A stretch of 64,000 bases of DNA. Origin: Posidonia oceanica (lineage: Eukaryota; Streptophyta; Magnoliopsida; Alismatales; Posidoniaceae). Below the pieces are notes generated by a model. It was not told where the DNA came from, ran no database searches, and saw nothing but the letters and a program-made list of their open reading frames with translations. Each line of letters begins with the position of its first letter. Position 1 is the first letter of the stretch. Both the position numbers and the translations under genes were made by a program. The stretch is taken from NCBI GenBank assembly GCA_037176725.1, contig JAZBRS010000035.1, positions 46,262,001-46,326,000 on the forward strand. Reading direction: 5' to 3'. This document shows, piece by piece, positions 1 to 12,632 of the stretch.

Positions 1-1564
1 TCTTTTTATCTTCTATCATAATTTGACAATTAGAATTAAAATCTAGAATTAACTTTTTTCTATAAGATCGACATGTATTTGTCTTCGTATCACATAGTAT
101 GTCGTGTATTTATGGTTAATTAAAATTCACATCAAAATATTTTTATAAGTCTACTTTCCCACTGTGATTGGACGTCTCATCCTCGGTAACACTTTAAGGG
201 ACAAGAATACGATAATATAAAGGCAAAAATGACACACAAAGTAGGTGGTAACACTTTCATTTTTTTTTAAAAAAAACCATCCAGAAGAAGAGAGAAAAAG
301 AGAAAGGACTTTGCCTAAGGCCCACAATAGGTTACAACAAAGACAGCAAGGCGGGTAGGAGGCTCGGTGGCTAATCCTAGAGCACTTGACGGTCCATGGA
401 ACCTATCAATTTGACAAGCTCCATCTGATGCTCTATCTGAGACCCTGGAGAATCAACTAGCTTGATAAGCTCCCCATTCAACCGAGCCTCAACTGTCACC
501 TCCACATTTGTAGGGCTTGGGTAAGAAGACAATCGGAGTGACGATGGTGAGTTGCAGAAGGCGAATTGGGATGGCTGGAAGGTTGAGTAGCGACGTAGAG
601 CAGAGTCAGCAGCGCTAGGGCTGGAATCGATGATTTGCAAAGCGCAGAACCCCTCCTTCTCAGCCTCAGCACAAAGCACCTCCTGGTTGAAATAGAGCAT
701 AGGAAAGATGTACTCCAACTGCTCTAAGGCATTCTCATGTCCATCAAAGTAACAGGAGGTAATCCGCGATGATGTTGGCTTCAGTCTCTTCCAACACCTT
801 TGTGCCCTTGGCGACCTTGGTTCGCCCCTTAAACAGATACCTCTCTAGCGCCTCGACCCACACCTCCAAGCCTTCTCCATTGCCGCAACCGTGGTGTTCG
901 CAAGTTGTTCCTCCCGATCCAAGGAAGTAGTAAGGTCATCACCTGCCTCAAACGCCTTCATAAAGGTCATCCCGCTCCTTGTTGATAAAGGCTTCCAAGG
1001 TATACCAGTTAGCCCTTCAGGCATCAAAGGCCTCCATGCATGACCGAGAGTGCCTCCATCAAGGTTCTGACACTTTTGTAACGACCTGGATACTTTGTAA
1101 GCCAAGTATTATGCGTTTTTTACAAAACGCATTGTGCACTGCGTTACGTCTACTTGTCTGGACTTTTGAAGTGTTAAATGCATAATGGCACATTTTATAT
1201 TAAATGCATGGAGTTGCGTTTTTTACATTTCGAACAATTTTCAAAGAATTCTAGCCTATTGGTAGACTGTCTATTTGTATCCAGCTGCTTCTTCTTCTCT
1301 GGAATTCTTTTCCATCCTCCTTCCAACACCCAAGAGAAGGATGTTTCCTGTGAGAGAAACCAATGAAGAGAGGAGGAGAATTTTATGAGTATGAGTGTTG
1401 GTGGCTTTGCATAGTGGAGGAGGAGTTGGTTATCCCATGCATGTTGAAGGTGGGAGTGAGGCGGACTTCCAGTGACCTCCTACTATTCCAGGCGTCATGC
1501 TCAACTAGAGAGATCGATAGGAAGGTGCTACAACTCAGACTTGAGGTGAGTTTTGGTTGGGTTC
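1..1564. other. Left flank of the nest, no recognisable gene
   Basis: This is the DNA into which CACTA element A inserted. It is AT-rich up to about 300. Minus-strand stretches at 377-718 and 845-1105 are open but match no family I know, and no single frame joins them. They could be the remains of a transposon-encoded coiled-coil protein, but this is a guess. A purine-rich open stretch at 1363-1566 runs into the insertion site. The sequence resumes at 57709 beyond the TSD. Confidence 0.5.
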
Positions 1565-1567
1565 TTT

Positions 1568-1660
1568 CACTAGTGGAAAATGGATAATAGTCTACGGTTT
1601 TGGTCAACCGTTGTCTTTTCTTTTGAATGTCCTATGGTTACAACCATTGTCTATTCCCAT
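1568..1660. repeat. Element A left terminal and subterminal repeats
   Basis: After the CACTA terminus come copies of a short dyad built on GGTT..AACC followed by TTGTC, at about 1592-1615 and 1633-1655. The same dyad recurs in the last 350 bases of the element. In En/Spm elements such subterminal repeats are the binding sites of the TnpA protein; that role is inferred here. Confidence 0.7.
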
Positions 1661-2914
1661 TGTTTTCTTTTAAGGAAAATAAAATACCCGAAACAATATT
1701 TCTCGGGAATTTTTTTTTTTTACTCCTGCATTCTCCTCTTCCCAACTGCGGGAAAAAGCTGTCTTCTCAGTCACTGCCCTCTCATCTCCTCAAAATTTCC
1801 AAAATCCAGAGCTCACGATCGTCCTCATCCCAACCACCGCTCTCATCTTCCCAGCCGTCACGACCCTCGTTTTCCGAACCACCGTTACCCTCGTCTTCCG
1901 GCGACGCTCACGACCCTCATCTTCCCAGTTGCCACCATCCAAGGCCACCGTCCTCTCCAAAGCCGTCATCCTCTCAACCGCGAGCTTCTTCCTCTCGACC
2001 ACGAGCTTCTTCCTTTTGGTAATGGCACCACCACCACTGCACCTCAATCCCCCCCACTCTTCTCTTTTTGTCGGTGATTTTTGGCTGGGGGTTTATGGAA
2101 AATCGGGAGCAGGAGGAGGAGCTCATGGCTTCCATGTGCTTCGCGAGTGAAGGACGAGCACTGGCCACCACCAATTGGCCCAGGCCTGATCGTCGCCGCC
2201 CTAGCCGTCAATTAATGTTAAATAGGAGAAGCAGCTCTTCTTCTTCTTCTTCTTCTTCTTCTTCTTTTTCTTCTTCTTCACCATGGAACTCCCAGTAGCA
2301 TCAACAACTCTCTCTCCTTAACCCTTTCTCTCTCCCTTCCTCCCTCTCTAGCTCTCTCCATTTTTGTTTCTGTAAAATAATCCCTTTCCTCTTTCTTGCC
2401 TGGCATTTTCATTCCTATTTCCACCAAGATTTCTGAGGTTGTTTCTCTTTGGCTTTCCTTCCTTTTTCTTTCTTTGTAGTTGAGAATATTAACAATAATA
2501 GAGTGTATGCAGGATGATAAACTTATGGTTCTTTGTCAAATATGGTTTGTTTACGTTATTTTTTTCTACTCCTTTGCTTGCTGCTTCTTTTGCTTGTGCA
2601 CTGCATGAACATATACTCTGTGCTCAGTAAATCTTATAGTATAGTGTGGTAGTTTATATTTGAGTAGTGTCACATATGTAGTTAAATCTTATACTAAAAT
2701 GTTTGAGACACTATTTCAATTCAACCATACACTAATTTTTTTTAATAGTTAATAGTTTAGCCATATCACAAACTTAATTGCAAACTTTTATTCTAAAAAA
2801 ATAACTATATTATGTCGATTAACTTGTGTCGAGATTGATTTTGTTTCCTATATTATATCGATTAACTTGTGTTGAGATTGATATTTTGTTTCATTGTAAC
2901 TATTCCTTAGGAAG
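1661..2914. other. Element A 5' region upstream of the transposase
   Basis: Between the subterminal repeats and the transposase ATG there is a CT-rich, imperfectly repeated stretch (about 1760-2030, with repeats of a CTCGTCTTCC-like word). It is open in several frames only because of its composition. A (TTC)n tract follows, then AT-rich DNA to 2914. I see no gene here. It probably contains the transposase promoter and leader. Confidence 0.45.
2234..2281. repeat. (TTC)n microsatellite
   Basis: An almost perfect run of TTC trinucleotides with a few interruptions, inside the 5' region of element A. Confidence 0.9.
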
Positions 2915-5900
2915 ATGGATTGTGATTTCTTCAAGGATAGGAGCTAGATGTATAAGTACAAGAATGGACATGAACGAGTTAATAGTCCATTTATTGTTGG
3001 AGTTGATTGTTTTCTTGAATTTGCATATCAAAAGACCATAGATGGAGGGTCACAAATCTACTGTCCTTGTAGCAAGTGCGAGAACAAGTTCTTTCATAAG
3101 AGGGACACTGTCAAACTCCATATCTTGAAAGAGGGATTTGTTCTGGGCTACAATACTTGGACTTATCATGGTGAATCTCAAAAGAGGCCTAGACAGAATG
3201 AGACCATAGTCAATAAATTAACATGTGATATGGAGGGGATGATAAATGATGTGTACGGTCCACACATGCAAGAGGGAATAATTATGCTGACAAGTTTGAG
3301 AAGCTTATGGAGGAAGCGAAGAAAAACCACTATGGCAAGGATGCAAGAAGTACACTAAGCTTTCCAAATCTAATGCATAAATAAGATGAGTGATACATCA
3401 TTTTCACAAATGTTGGAGCTCTACAAGGATGCATTGCCTAATGATAATACTCTTCCAAAGAGTTGGTATGAGTGTAAAAAAATGATGGCAGATCTGGGAT
3501 TAGATTGTACGAAGATACATGCATGTGAGAATAATTGTGCATTATTCTAGGGTACAAAAAATGAGACACTGCAACAGTGTCCTTGTAATTCTTCTAGATG
3601 GAAGAAGACAAAGAGCAATTGTGAAGGAAAGGAGAAAGTTCCTGTTAAAGTTCTTCATCACTTTCCAATAAATCCCAGACTGCATAGGTTATTTATGTCT
3701 GCTAAGATAGCAAATTTGATGAAGTGGCATCACACAAGTCCTAGAGAAGAAGGAAAATTAAGTCATCCAAGAGATGGCCAGGCTTGGAAACATTTTAATC
3801 AAATGCACCGCTTATTCAGCATTGAACCTCGTAATGTGAGGCTTGGTCTTGCATCTAATGGATTTTGTCCTTGGTCTGTAACAATGGGTAATAACCCAAG
3901 TATATGGCCTATGGTTCTAATTGTATACAATCTTCCATCGTGGTTGGCAATGAAACAATCCTACTTCATGATGTCTTTGCTTATTGATGGTCCCAAGTCA
4001 CCTAGTAACAATATTGATGTGTACCTTCAACCATTGATTGATGAGTTGAAGACCTTATGGACCGATGGTGTTGACACATATGATGCAAGCACTGGAGAAA
4101 CATTTAAAATGTGTGCAGCTTTGATGTGGACCATTAACGACTTCCCCACCTATGGGAGTACCAAAGGATACATGGCATGTCCTAATTGTCATGTTGAACA
4201 TGGATCCTGTTACCTTAGACATAGTCGTAAGTGTGTCTATCTTAGACATCGTCGTTTCTTGTCACCTGATCACCCATGGAGGGAAGATACAAATCACTTT
4301 GATGGTAAGGAGGAGCACTCTGTAGCACCTTGCTCATTATCTGGGGAGGACACACTTCGCTAGTGGGATGGTTGTGCTAATATATGCTTTGGGAAGAAAC
4401 CCAAAGGTGCATCTGGAAGTACCCAAGAACATGAGCAACCATTACCTGATGGGTGGAAGAAGTTAAGCATATTTTTGGACCTCTCATATTGGAAGACAGT
4501 GTTGGTGCGTCACAATCTAGATGTCATGCACATTGAAAAGAATGTGTGTGATAATATATTAAATACTCTATTGGAGAAAGATGGAAATAGTAAAGACAAC
4601 TTGAATGCTCGTAAGGATTTGTTGAATATGCAGATAAGACATCCCTTACATCCACAACCTATAGGGACTTCATGGAAATATCTATTGCCTCATGCATGTT
4701 ATCACATGACCAATCAAGAGAATGAAAGATTTCTTACAATCTTGAAGAATTTGAAACTTCCGTATGGATTCTCTTCTAACTTTTCACAACGGGTTCAAGT
4801 TAAAGAGCGGAAAATTGTGGGGTTGAAGAGTCATGATTGTCATGTCCTAATGCAACACCTCCTCCCTTTAGCGATAAGAAGTTCTCTTCCAAAGTCCGTT
4901 GGTCTTGCCTTGAATGAGTTTTGCACTTTTTTCAAAGAGTTATGCTCTAAAGTTATCGATATTGAAACAATGGAGAAACTAGAACATTCAATTCCTATTA
5001 TCCATTGTAAGCTTGAAAGAATATTCCCTCCATCCTTTTTCGATGTGATGGTTCATTTGACTAAACATTTACCAACTAAGGCTAAACTTGCTGGTCCAGT
5101 CCAATATCGTTGGATGTATCCTATTGAGAGGTACTTGTTCACTTTAAAAAACTATATACGCAATAGAAACAGACCAGAGGGTTCAATTGCGAAAGGGTAT
5201 CTTATGGAGGAAGCCACAATATTCTGTGAAAGGTATTTGAATGATGTTCCAACAAAATTAAATAGAAGTGCACGATAATGAGGGTCCCATTGGTTCTGAG
5301 GTTTCTTTTTTCATATCTGCCGATGAGGCTCGTCAGGCACATCGATGTATCTTGTTCAATACTGATGAGGTCCTTCCATATTTAGAGTAAGTTCAATGAT
5401 TCATGTTTGTTAACATTTTTTTTCCTTTTCTTTGGTTAGTTCTTAAACTAAGTCTACTTACTTTATGTAGATTGCATAAAGACTTCCGAAGGTGTCAATA
5501 TCCTAGCTGGAGCAATCATCATGTGCAGTTGGAACAACACAAGAACTTCATTGATTGGTTTAGAGAACACATTGATGAATTAAGAGGATATGCTGAGGTA
5601 ACTGAAGAATTGAAGTCCTTGGCCCGAGGTCCCATGAATGGAGTAGTGTACTACCAAGCTTATTACATAAATGGATTTAAATTTGAAATCCAATCAGTGG
5701 AGAATGCAGGTGTGACTCAAAATAGTGGAGTGGTGATCGTTGGTGATTAAGGGAAGGTGTTTTATGGGGTTTTGACAGACATAATGGAGGTTAAGTAAAT
5801 GAGCTCACCACCAAAAATTCTTTTCAAATGCATTTGGAGTGACATAGGGGGCCGTGGAATGAAAATGGATGATTATAAATTCACATCTGTGAATACAACA

Positions 5901-6255
5901 AGGACTAGTTATGAGGATGAGCCTTTTATTTTCCCATCACAAGTTCTACTACAGCAAAAATCCTACAAATGAAGATTGGAGCGTTGTTTGTCGATGGAAG
6001 CCTAGAGATACTTATGAAATTCCAAATGAGGTACCATTTGAAAATGAGATATCACCAATGGAAGAGAGTGAGGATGATGTCATCCTTAGAAATATCGAGC
6101 CAAGTATACCAGAAGAAGGTGTACAAAATGATGATCATGATGTTCAATGGGTTAGGCAAGAACTTGGTGATGGTGTACAAGTAGACGAAGAGGACATCAA
6201 CAAAATACAAAAATTAAAGAAAGGGGAAAAATCAAAGAGAAGGAGAACCAAATAG
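2915..6255 (+). pseudogene. Tnp2-type CACTA transposase, decayed
   Basis: This would be the DDE transposase that cuts and joins CACTA termini. In order it shows the transposase-associated domain (about 2940-3180, with the CPCSKC cysteine motif), Transposase_21/Tnp2 (about 3690-4600, including GPKSPSNNIDVYLQPLIDEL), a DUF4218-like segment (about 4840-5240) and a DUF4216-like segment (about 5610-6010). An intron with GT..AG ends lies at 5387-5470. The frame is broken by TAG codons at 2945 (where relatives have Trp, in DRS*MYK), 3548 (Trp expected) and 4361. Frameshifts lie near 3272, near 5265 and in the DUF4216 region. The start ATG at 2915 precedes the first domain directly. Family membership is clear; the protein cannot be made intact. 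Confidence 0.9.
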
Positions 6256-6353
6256 GTATTAAACTTCTAACTTTAAGTTGTTTTTTAGTCATTCAAAACT
6301 ACAACTTCGCTAGCAATTAAACATTTATATATATACTTTCTGTGTTGTTCAAA

Positions 6354-6463
6354 CACTAGTTCATAAACAAGAAACAAGAAAGACTGAGTTGAATGTTCAG
6401 ACACTAGTTCATAAACAAGAAACAAGAAAGACTGAGTTGAATGTTCAGACAATAGTTCATAAA
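6354..6463. repeat. 48-bp tandem repeat, about 2.3 copies
   Basis: The block beginning CACTAGTTCATAAACAAG recurs exactly 48 bases later (6354, 6402) and in part at 6450. It lies in the spacer between the two transposase genes of element A. The rest of 6256-6849 is AT-rich and shows no gene. Confidence 0.85.
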
Positions 6464-6849
6464 CTTCTAACTTCTTTGATTGAGTTGTTTTGATTTAAAC
6501 ATGCAGAAACATGCTGCTGAAATTGCGTATATGTCCTGAAACAAGAAAGACCAAACCTATGTCTTCAATTCTAGAGAGTAACCAATTGATTGGTTCAATA
6601 CAGAGGACAGGACAGAGGATAGAGGACAGGACAGAGCAGACCTATGCACAACAGACCTATGGTAACTAGTTTTACATTGTATTGTTGTTGATACATTACA
6701 TATATAGATTTTACTTATAAAGTTTTCAAATTTACATAGATATTACACATACATCATGTGATCATCCTACACAACCTACTCGATCAACTCAGCATGCTCA
6801 CATAACTCGTGCTACAGCCCAATCACTAACCCGATGAGACACATCATAT

Positions 6850-6919
6850 GGTAACTAATTTCACTTGACCGAAGAGCAATGTTGCAATTCACCAGACAAG
6901 AGGTTGATTGATGTACAAT
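6850..6919 (+). pseudogene. 5' part of element A second transposase gene, cut by element B
   Basis: An open frame ending in the codons for LIDVQ runs up to the AAT target site of element B. Beyond B at 53583 the frame continues directly with W-K-L-L-Q-E-F-W, so B landed inside an exon. The tryptophan-rich start resembles the beginning of Transposase_24 (Ptta/En/Spm) proteins. The true start of the gene upstream is uncertain. Confidence 0.7.
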
Positions 6920-7260
6920 CACTATTAGAAAAACAGGAAATCGCGAAGACAGATGTCCTCGCGAAGTCCTCTCCACGTCCTCACAATTTCCTCACTAATG
7001 GCATTAGCGAGGAAATTGCGAGGATAAAAAGTCCTTGCAAAATGCTATGTCGTTAAAAGCCATTTGCGAGCAAATTTCCTAGCTAAGTCATTGCTAACAT
7101 TTTGCAATGACTTAGCGAGGAAATAAAGTCCTCGCAATCTCCTCGTAAAGTGCACGTTATGTCCTTGCAAAAAAATTTAAAAAAATTTTAAAAAAGAAAA
7201 ATTGCGAGGACTTAGCGAGGAAAATGTCCTCGCTAAGTCCTCGCAAATTATAAAAAAAAA
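6920..7260. repeat. Element B left terminal and subterminal repeats
   Basis: After the CACTA terminus come repeated words of the form GTCCTCGC, GCGAGGAC and TTAGCGAGGAAA in both orientations, to about 7250. The same words fill 53400-53582. They are probably the binding sites for this family's own TnpA-like protein. Confidence 0.85.
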
Positions 7261-7470
7261 TTAAAAAAATTACAAAATTTTAAAAAAAAACATTAAAAAA
7301 ATTAAAAAATTGCTGAAGCCAGTATAACCCTCAAGAAACTTGAAAAGTTAGAAATTTTGGTCTATTACATCATGTTGAGGGGAAAAAACCTATCTAAAGT
7401 AATCAATCCAACAAATACCAAGCCTTACAAATATTTGTCTACGAACACGAGTGAAAGGATATGATCTCAC

Positions 7471-8495
7471 CAATGCATGCACCTTCTGTACTCAAGTAGA
7501 GAAGACCCCCCTTGCACTTGCAATCATATCCACCCCATATATTTTTACAACTGCATTCGTCACACTAGCATGCAAGCTTTTCCTTGCACTCATCAATATC
7601 TAATGCACAACAGATCAAATATAGAATGTGTTTGCATAACAAGGACATATGACCCATGACCGTAGAAAAATCTTAGTAGACATAGAAGTGCACCTTTGCA
7701 TTTAGAGCCATCACCTTTGAACCCAGAAGGACATCAGCATCCTTTTAATTCAAAATCCTTCGCAAATCAGGAAAATTTTGATTTAGTTAAAGACTTAAAG
7801 TGGTTATATAATGTGGGTAAAGTACAAAAAGATAGGAACAATTATTGAGGAATAGTAAATACAGAACTGAGCAAGCAGAAAATGTTTGTCCATTTCTAGT
7901 TTCCGACCAACAACCTCCATGATCAACTGCACACCTTGCAGGCCCCACAGCTGCAAATCAATAAATTAAATGTTCAGCTTATATCTTACTCAAATCATGA
8001 GATTGCGAAGTTATGCTGTTACTATTCATTTAATAAAACTGAGATTGCTATCATTGACTACCAAATACAATATAGTATAACTTAGGGTGGGTGCATTTGG
8101 TAAAGAGTTTGGATGCTTAAAATTGGCTAGAATCAAGATTCTCACAAAATTTAGATTGATTTCTTGTACTGTACCAAGGTACTACCACAAAAACTAGTGG
8201 AATTTGTCATGTCAATTGCAGTTGCATTTGGTTCAAATTGTTATCAACATCAGATTATCACAGAATCTGAGTGCCAATAATCTAAACCAAAAGAGGCGTT
8301 AAAACACATATTAATAGATGGATATTATTGAGTTAAACTGAATTTACCACACTTCATGGAATGATGTTGAAACAATAGAGAGAGAGTGGGATGGAGGATG
8401 AAGAATGGAGTACGATGACAAGATGTGTAGCCATCTCTAGAATATTGAATGCCATGTGCTGCAGGGCATTCACAAATTCGTCCCCTATAAGTATC
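7471..8495 (-). pseudogene. Captured vacuolar sorting receptor (VSR/BP-80) EGF-repeat exons
   Basis: Four minus-strand exon-like blocks translate as the C-terminal EGF repeats of plant vacuolar sorting receptors, which are type I membrane receptors for vacuolar cargo. They are 8414-8495 (DTYRGRICECPAAHG..DGYTSC), about 7868-7950 (GGCWSETRNGQTFSAC), about 7694-7742 (CPSGFKGDGSKC) and about 7471-7599 (IDECKEKLAC..CSCKNIWGGYDC). The order matches the gene, and GT and AG bases sit at the expected edges, so introns came along and this is a DNA-level capture. There is a TAG at 7565-7567 where VSRs have Gln, and a TGA in the third block. The luminal N-terminal domain, membrane segment and tail are absent. 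It lies downstream of the isocitrate dehydrogenase fragment on the same strand. Confidence 0.88.
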
Positions 8496-9332
8496 CTGAA
8501 CAAACCAAAGAGATAAGGAATCAAAATTAGCAGAACTATAATCAGATTGGTACATGTCTAGTTTTATATTGATAAAAAAAAAATTGCGAGATTGAAAAAT
8601 ATTTAAACCCTGCACATATCACTTTCAGAACAGCAGTCCTTTCTAATAACCCTGCACGACAAAAGCAAGAAGTTTACCACAGTTCTGTCATAGAACTCTT
8701 CCTAGTGAAAATCACATTAATTTACTTTCTACCATACAGACAAAATTGATAAATAGATTGAATCTTCAGATAGTCTGTTTATCCAATTTCCAATAGATTA
8801 TTTTCCCAACATTTGAAAGAGAAAAGCATCATCTTGTAGTAACAAAGAAGGAATCCCATCCCTTGGTCAGTAGCATGCTTTGTCTCAATAGATAATCGAC
8901 ACAATCCAATACATAAATAGATCGAATCTTCAGATAGTCTGTTTATCCAATTTCCAATAGGTTGAAGGTAGAAAGTTGACTAAAATACAGTGAGTTCTTC
9001 GAACTTCATTAGCATGATACCATGTACACGTATGGTGTATGTGTAAAGATAGTGACTAGATGAATTATTATAACGTTATCTAAGACATATCTACGGTTGT
9101 GTCCGACATGCTTTCACACAAAGGTTGAAGGCAGAAAGTTGACTAAAATACAGTGAGGTTTTCGAACTTCATTAGCATGATAGCATGTACACATATGGTG
9201 TATGTGTAAGGATAGTGACTAGATGAATTCTGTATAGGAAAGAATGGTTAAAGCATGAGTACTAAGAGAAGAAATAGTGAAAAATATCTGAAGTCGAAAG
9301 AGTGGGAATACAATCGCCAACAGGAGAAAGGA
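8496..9332. other. Spacer between captured gene fragments in element B
   Basis: No coding match was found. It holds a local direct duplication: a block beginning GTTGAAGGTAGAAAGTTGAC at about 8961-9066 recurs with small changes at about 9122-9229. A 45-base word around 8751 also recurs at 8921. It probably contains VSR intron sequence and the junction with the next captured gene. Confidence 0.55.
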
Positions 9333-10319
9333 TGAACCCTGTAATGACAAGTGATTGTGCCATGTGCAGCTTCAGCTTCATTTATTTTTCCATCAGGACA
9401 CACCTATGCATAAGGAAGAAAACAAACAAACACAACACAAAATCAAAGCCATGAACTAGCCAGACAGGTAACTTTTCACAAGTGGAACTTTTTTGTAGGC
9501 ATGCAACTCATCAAAATTAATTTTCCATTCTATTGTTGAATCTGAACAACCCAATTGATAAGCAAAAACATGACAAGCTTCATTTGCAAAAAGGGAGGAT
9601 TCTTTAGGTTATAAAAGATAGCAAATCATGCAGTGATTGATGAGGACCAATACTTGGCAAATATAAAGGCTTGGCACTACATAATAAGCTGAGATGTAAT
9701 GAATTAAGAGAGTCCACTTGTTTGAGAATTCTTGCCCAAGCCCAAATAGATCAAGTTAAATTTCAACAGCCAAATAGATAAATCGATGAATAATGTAAAT
9801 GAATGTGATTGACAGTAGGCACAAATTAGCATATTATGGCATGTCTAGAGTCTAGGATGATGTACATACCAGTACTGATGTCATTAATCCAACAAAACCA
9901 AAACCTATATAGAAAAAGGCAATTTATTAGGTGAAGATAGAAAAACACCCAACTTTGATGTTCCAGAAACAAGAGGTTCAGGTATATCTATTTGAACTGC
10001 TAGCCGATCACATAAACAAAAATAGTACAGTTAAAGCACAAATCTTGGGCCAGGAAATCACTCTACACGTCACCATCATAATTTTTGCAGGCCCAAACAT
10101 ATCCACCATCACTCTTGACAGCATATGCAACCATATCATCAATGAGGCGGTGCTCATACCTGAGAATTTCATCTTAATAGTCATGAAATTTATTAAACAT
10201 TTAAAACACAAAACATGCAAGTCAAGAGGAGAAACGAGAAGATAATCCACCATATTCCAGCAACTTCAAACTTGGACCTCCATTGAGTTTCATACACCTC
10301 CTGAAAAATGTCCTTAAAT
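9333..10319 (-). pseudogene. Captured NADP-isocitrate dehydrogenase, later exons
   Basis: Minus-strand exon blocks match plant NADP-dependent isocitrate dehydrogenase (isocitrate to 2-oxoglutarate). They are 10251-10319 (FKDIFQEVYETQWRSKFE), about 10044-10159 ([19 protein letters not shown], then the metal-binding NYDGD motif), 9870-9904 (GFGFVGLMTSVL) and 9333-9403 ([19 protein letters not shown]). GT/AG edges are kept except at 10044, where the donor reads AT. A TAG at 10063-10065 replaces the Gln of DVQSD. Homology stops just after the codons for RVH near 9333, which is probably a capture breakpoint. The earlier exons lie at 50323-51125 because element C inserted in the intron between them. 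Confidence 0.92.
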
Positions 10320-10329
10320 CTGTTGTATG

Positions 10330-12632
10330 TGTAACCATGCGACCGAACGGCTCGATGAACCGGTTCGCGAGTCACAGCAAAAAGAGAGATGTGAAAATGG
10401 CGAAGGCTGAAGAAAAGAAAACAAAATTTGGAGTGGCCACCTAGTCTATTTTGAAATCAGGGAAGACGAGGAAAACCAGAAAATGTATATATAAAAAAAA
10501 CATGAAAGGACATAACACTAGTCATTGCGGGCCAGAGATTGGGCAAGGACTTCGATTACGCATGGGGAAGGTGTTAGGCACGCCCATGCACCCGAAAGAA
10601 TCGGTCTTTCTAGGCTATTCCGCTCATTTGTGGCTAAATGTAGGCAATGATGTCATTTATTATACGCCTGAGGGCGATTATGCCATGCCAAGTGAAAATC
10701 ATGCCAATGTGCCTTTGAAAATGTACAAAATGCCTTTGAAATATGCCGAAATGAAAATTATGTAGCCCAAAACACTGTAGACATGTAAACCATGTTAGAT
10801 GATTAAAATCAAAGCAAACCGATCCAAAACCAATGTCATAAAACTACAAAACAAGATTCAGTTTACTAGAAGTGTTAGACGCTAGCATTCCCAACGTCCT
10901 ATGCTAGACGCATAAATCCCAGCATCTAACATAGAGAGTTTAGAAATAAAAAATATATTCTGTCTAGGAAATAAATAACATGCTTAGATCCTAGAAAACA
11001 TGATGATCAACTAAAATATGTTATAAATCAGGTAGGCCTTCCAACTCCACATTCAATATTGTGTGTAGAAATCTCAATGAAATAACCAATCCTTCTTGAT
11101 GAATAATGAGAAAATAAGAAAATAGGAAACAGAAGCGTTGGCGCTGTGAAATCCAACGTCCATGTAAGACGCTACAACAGCTGGTGTCTTACACCTTGTG
11201 ATAGATTTCAGTGTAAAATTCAGAGAAGAATGCATATCATTAATTTAAATGTTGTTTTAATAGAAAAATGATTGAGATAGGATAAAAAACAGACTATATG
11301 TAGCACGGATAAATCATCTAAAAATGTAAAACATTCCTGTAAATGTAAATATGCAAAAATAAACATCAGGACGTTGGACGCTGGCCGTGGTAGCGTCCAA
11401 CGTTGGACGCACCAGACTCAGCGTCCAACGCACTGACAGAGCATTCAGATTAAATTTCCATTCAAATCAAAACAAATCCAAACAAAAATCATTCCCTAAG
11501 CAAGAATAGACATCTACGAACATAACCATGCAATTTCTATAAAAATGGATATAGAAATCGTCCTCCCTACCTCCACTTGCCTCTCACCGGAATCCGGTGA
11601 GTTCTTCGGCCATTTGAGGACCGGGGAGCTCATGGAGCTCAGCTATGGCTCATAGTGGAGGTTCGGGAAGATAACGAGAGACCTTAGGATGCAAGCAATG
11701 GGGCGATGGGTTCTCGACCAAGCTCAACGGCCCGCGGCCTCATTTGGCCTGAACCCATCACCGGAAAATAAAGAAAAAGCTAACAGAGGTATATCAGATG
11801 CTAAATTCACGTAACATGCATTGAAACTAGTATTCACAATACAAGGAATGAAATTTTATGCTATAGGAAGGGATGCACTTACCTGTTTTGATGTTTGGTG
11901 TGGCTTCCTCGGCGTCGGCGGCTTTCTCCGGTCTGTGGCAACTCAGGCAGCGGCTGTGAGGGCTGGGTTGATTCAGTTGTGTCACGGGAAGGTTCGGGGC
12001 TGGCTCTGGGTGGTCGGGCTAGGAGAGTTCTGGTGGCTTTGCACTGGTTTGCTCTGAAAAACCCTCCAAAATGGGTGGTTGGCCGTTTGCAAAGGGAAGA
12101 AAAACACTTTTGTATGGTTGCATGGCTTGTAACATGAGAATTGGAAACGAGAGGTCTCGAACATGGCCGGAAATGGATTCTGGATGGAGGGCACAATAGG
12201 ATTTGCATCTGGGAGTCGTTTGGAATCCAAAAACAAATTCTGTCAGTTCCGGTGCGTTGTATGCCTATCTGAGCGGCATCCAACGTTGGGCGCTGCCTCA
12301 GGTAGTGTCCAACACCCCAAAGAGCTGGACGGCGTTAGACGCTAAATTCCATGCGTCCAACATAAGACACAGGCATATCCAGCGTCTAACGACCCAGAGA
12401 GCATTTTTGGATATTTTTGGGTGTTTTTTTGGTTGGACTTGGGCTTGGACTTGGTTTAGGACAAGGGTTAGGTCTAGGCTTGGTCTTGGGATTAAGCTTG
12501 GGTTTTGGACAAGGCTTGGGTTTGAGTTTAATCTGGGATTGGTTTTGGGATTGGTGAATAGGTGGGGACCGCCATAACCGAGCACATACATAGGAGAAAA
12601 CCGCCGACGATTACAAAATCGGGGTGTCTACA
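10330..12632 (-). repeat. Element C 3' LTR (left copy)
   Basis: It matches 47922-50216 along its whole length. It holds the conserved Tat LTR core around GGGGAAGGTGTTAGGCAC (about 10520-10630). It also has four clusters of the dyad GTTGGACGC/GCGTCCAAC, one of which is a perfect 18-base palindrome at 11393-11410. Open frames at 11821-12577 lie in LTR sequence and are not genes. Several differences from the other LTR are CG to TG or CA changes. Confidence 0.93.

Noticed and set aside
377..1105. A conserved gene on the minus strand of the left flank
   Set aside because: The two open stretches are not in one continuous frame and match no family that I can name.
7471..8495. A host vacuolar sorting receptor gene
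   Set aside because: Only the EGF repeats are present, with in-frame stops, inside element B.
9333..10319. A functional isocitrate dehydrogenase gene
   Set aside because: The exons are split by element C, both ends of the gene are missing, stops and splice-site losses are present, and the fragment lies within CACTA termini.
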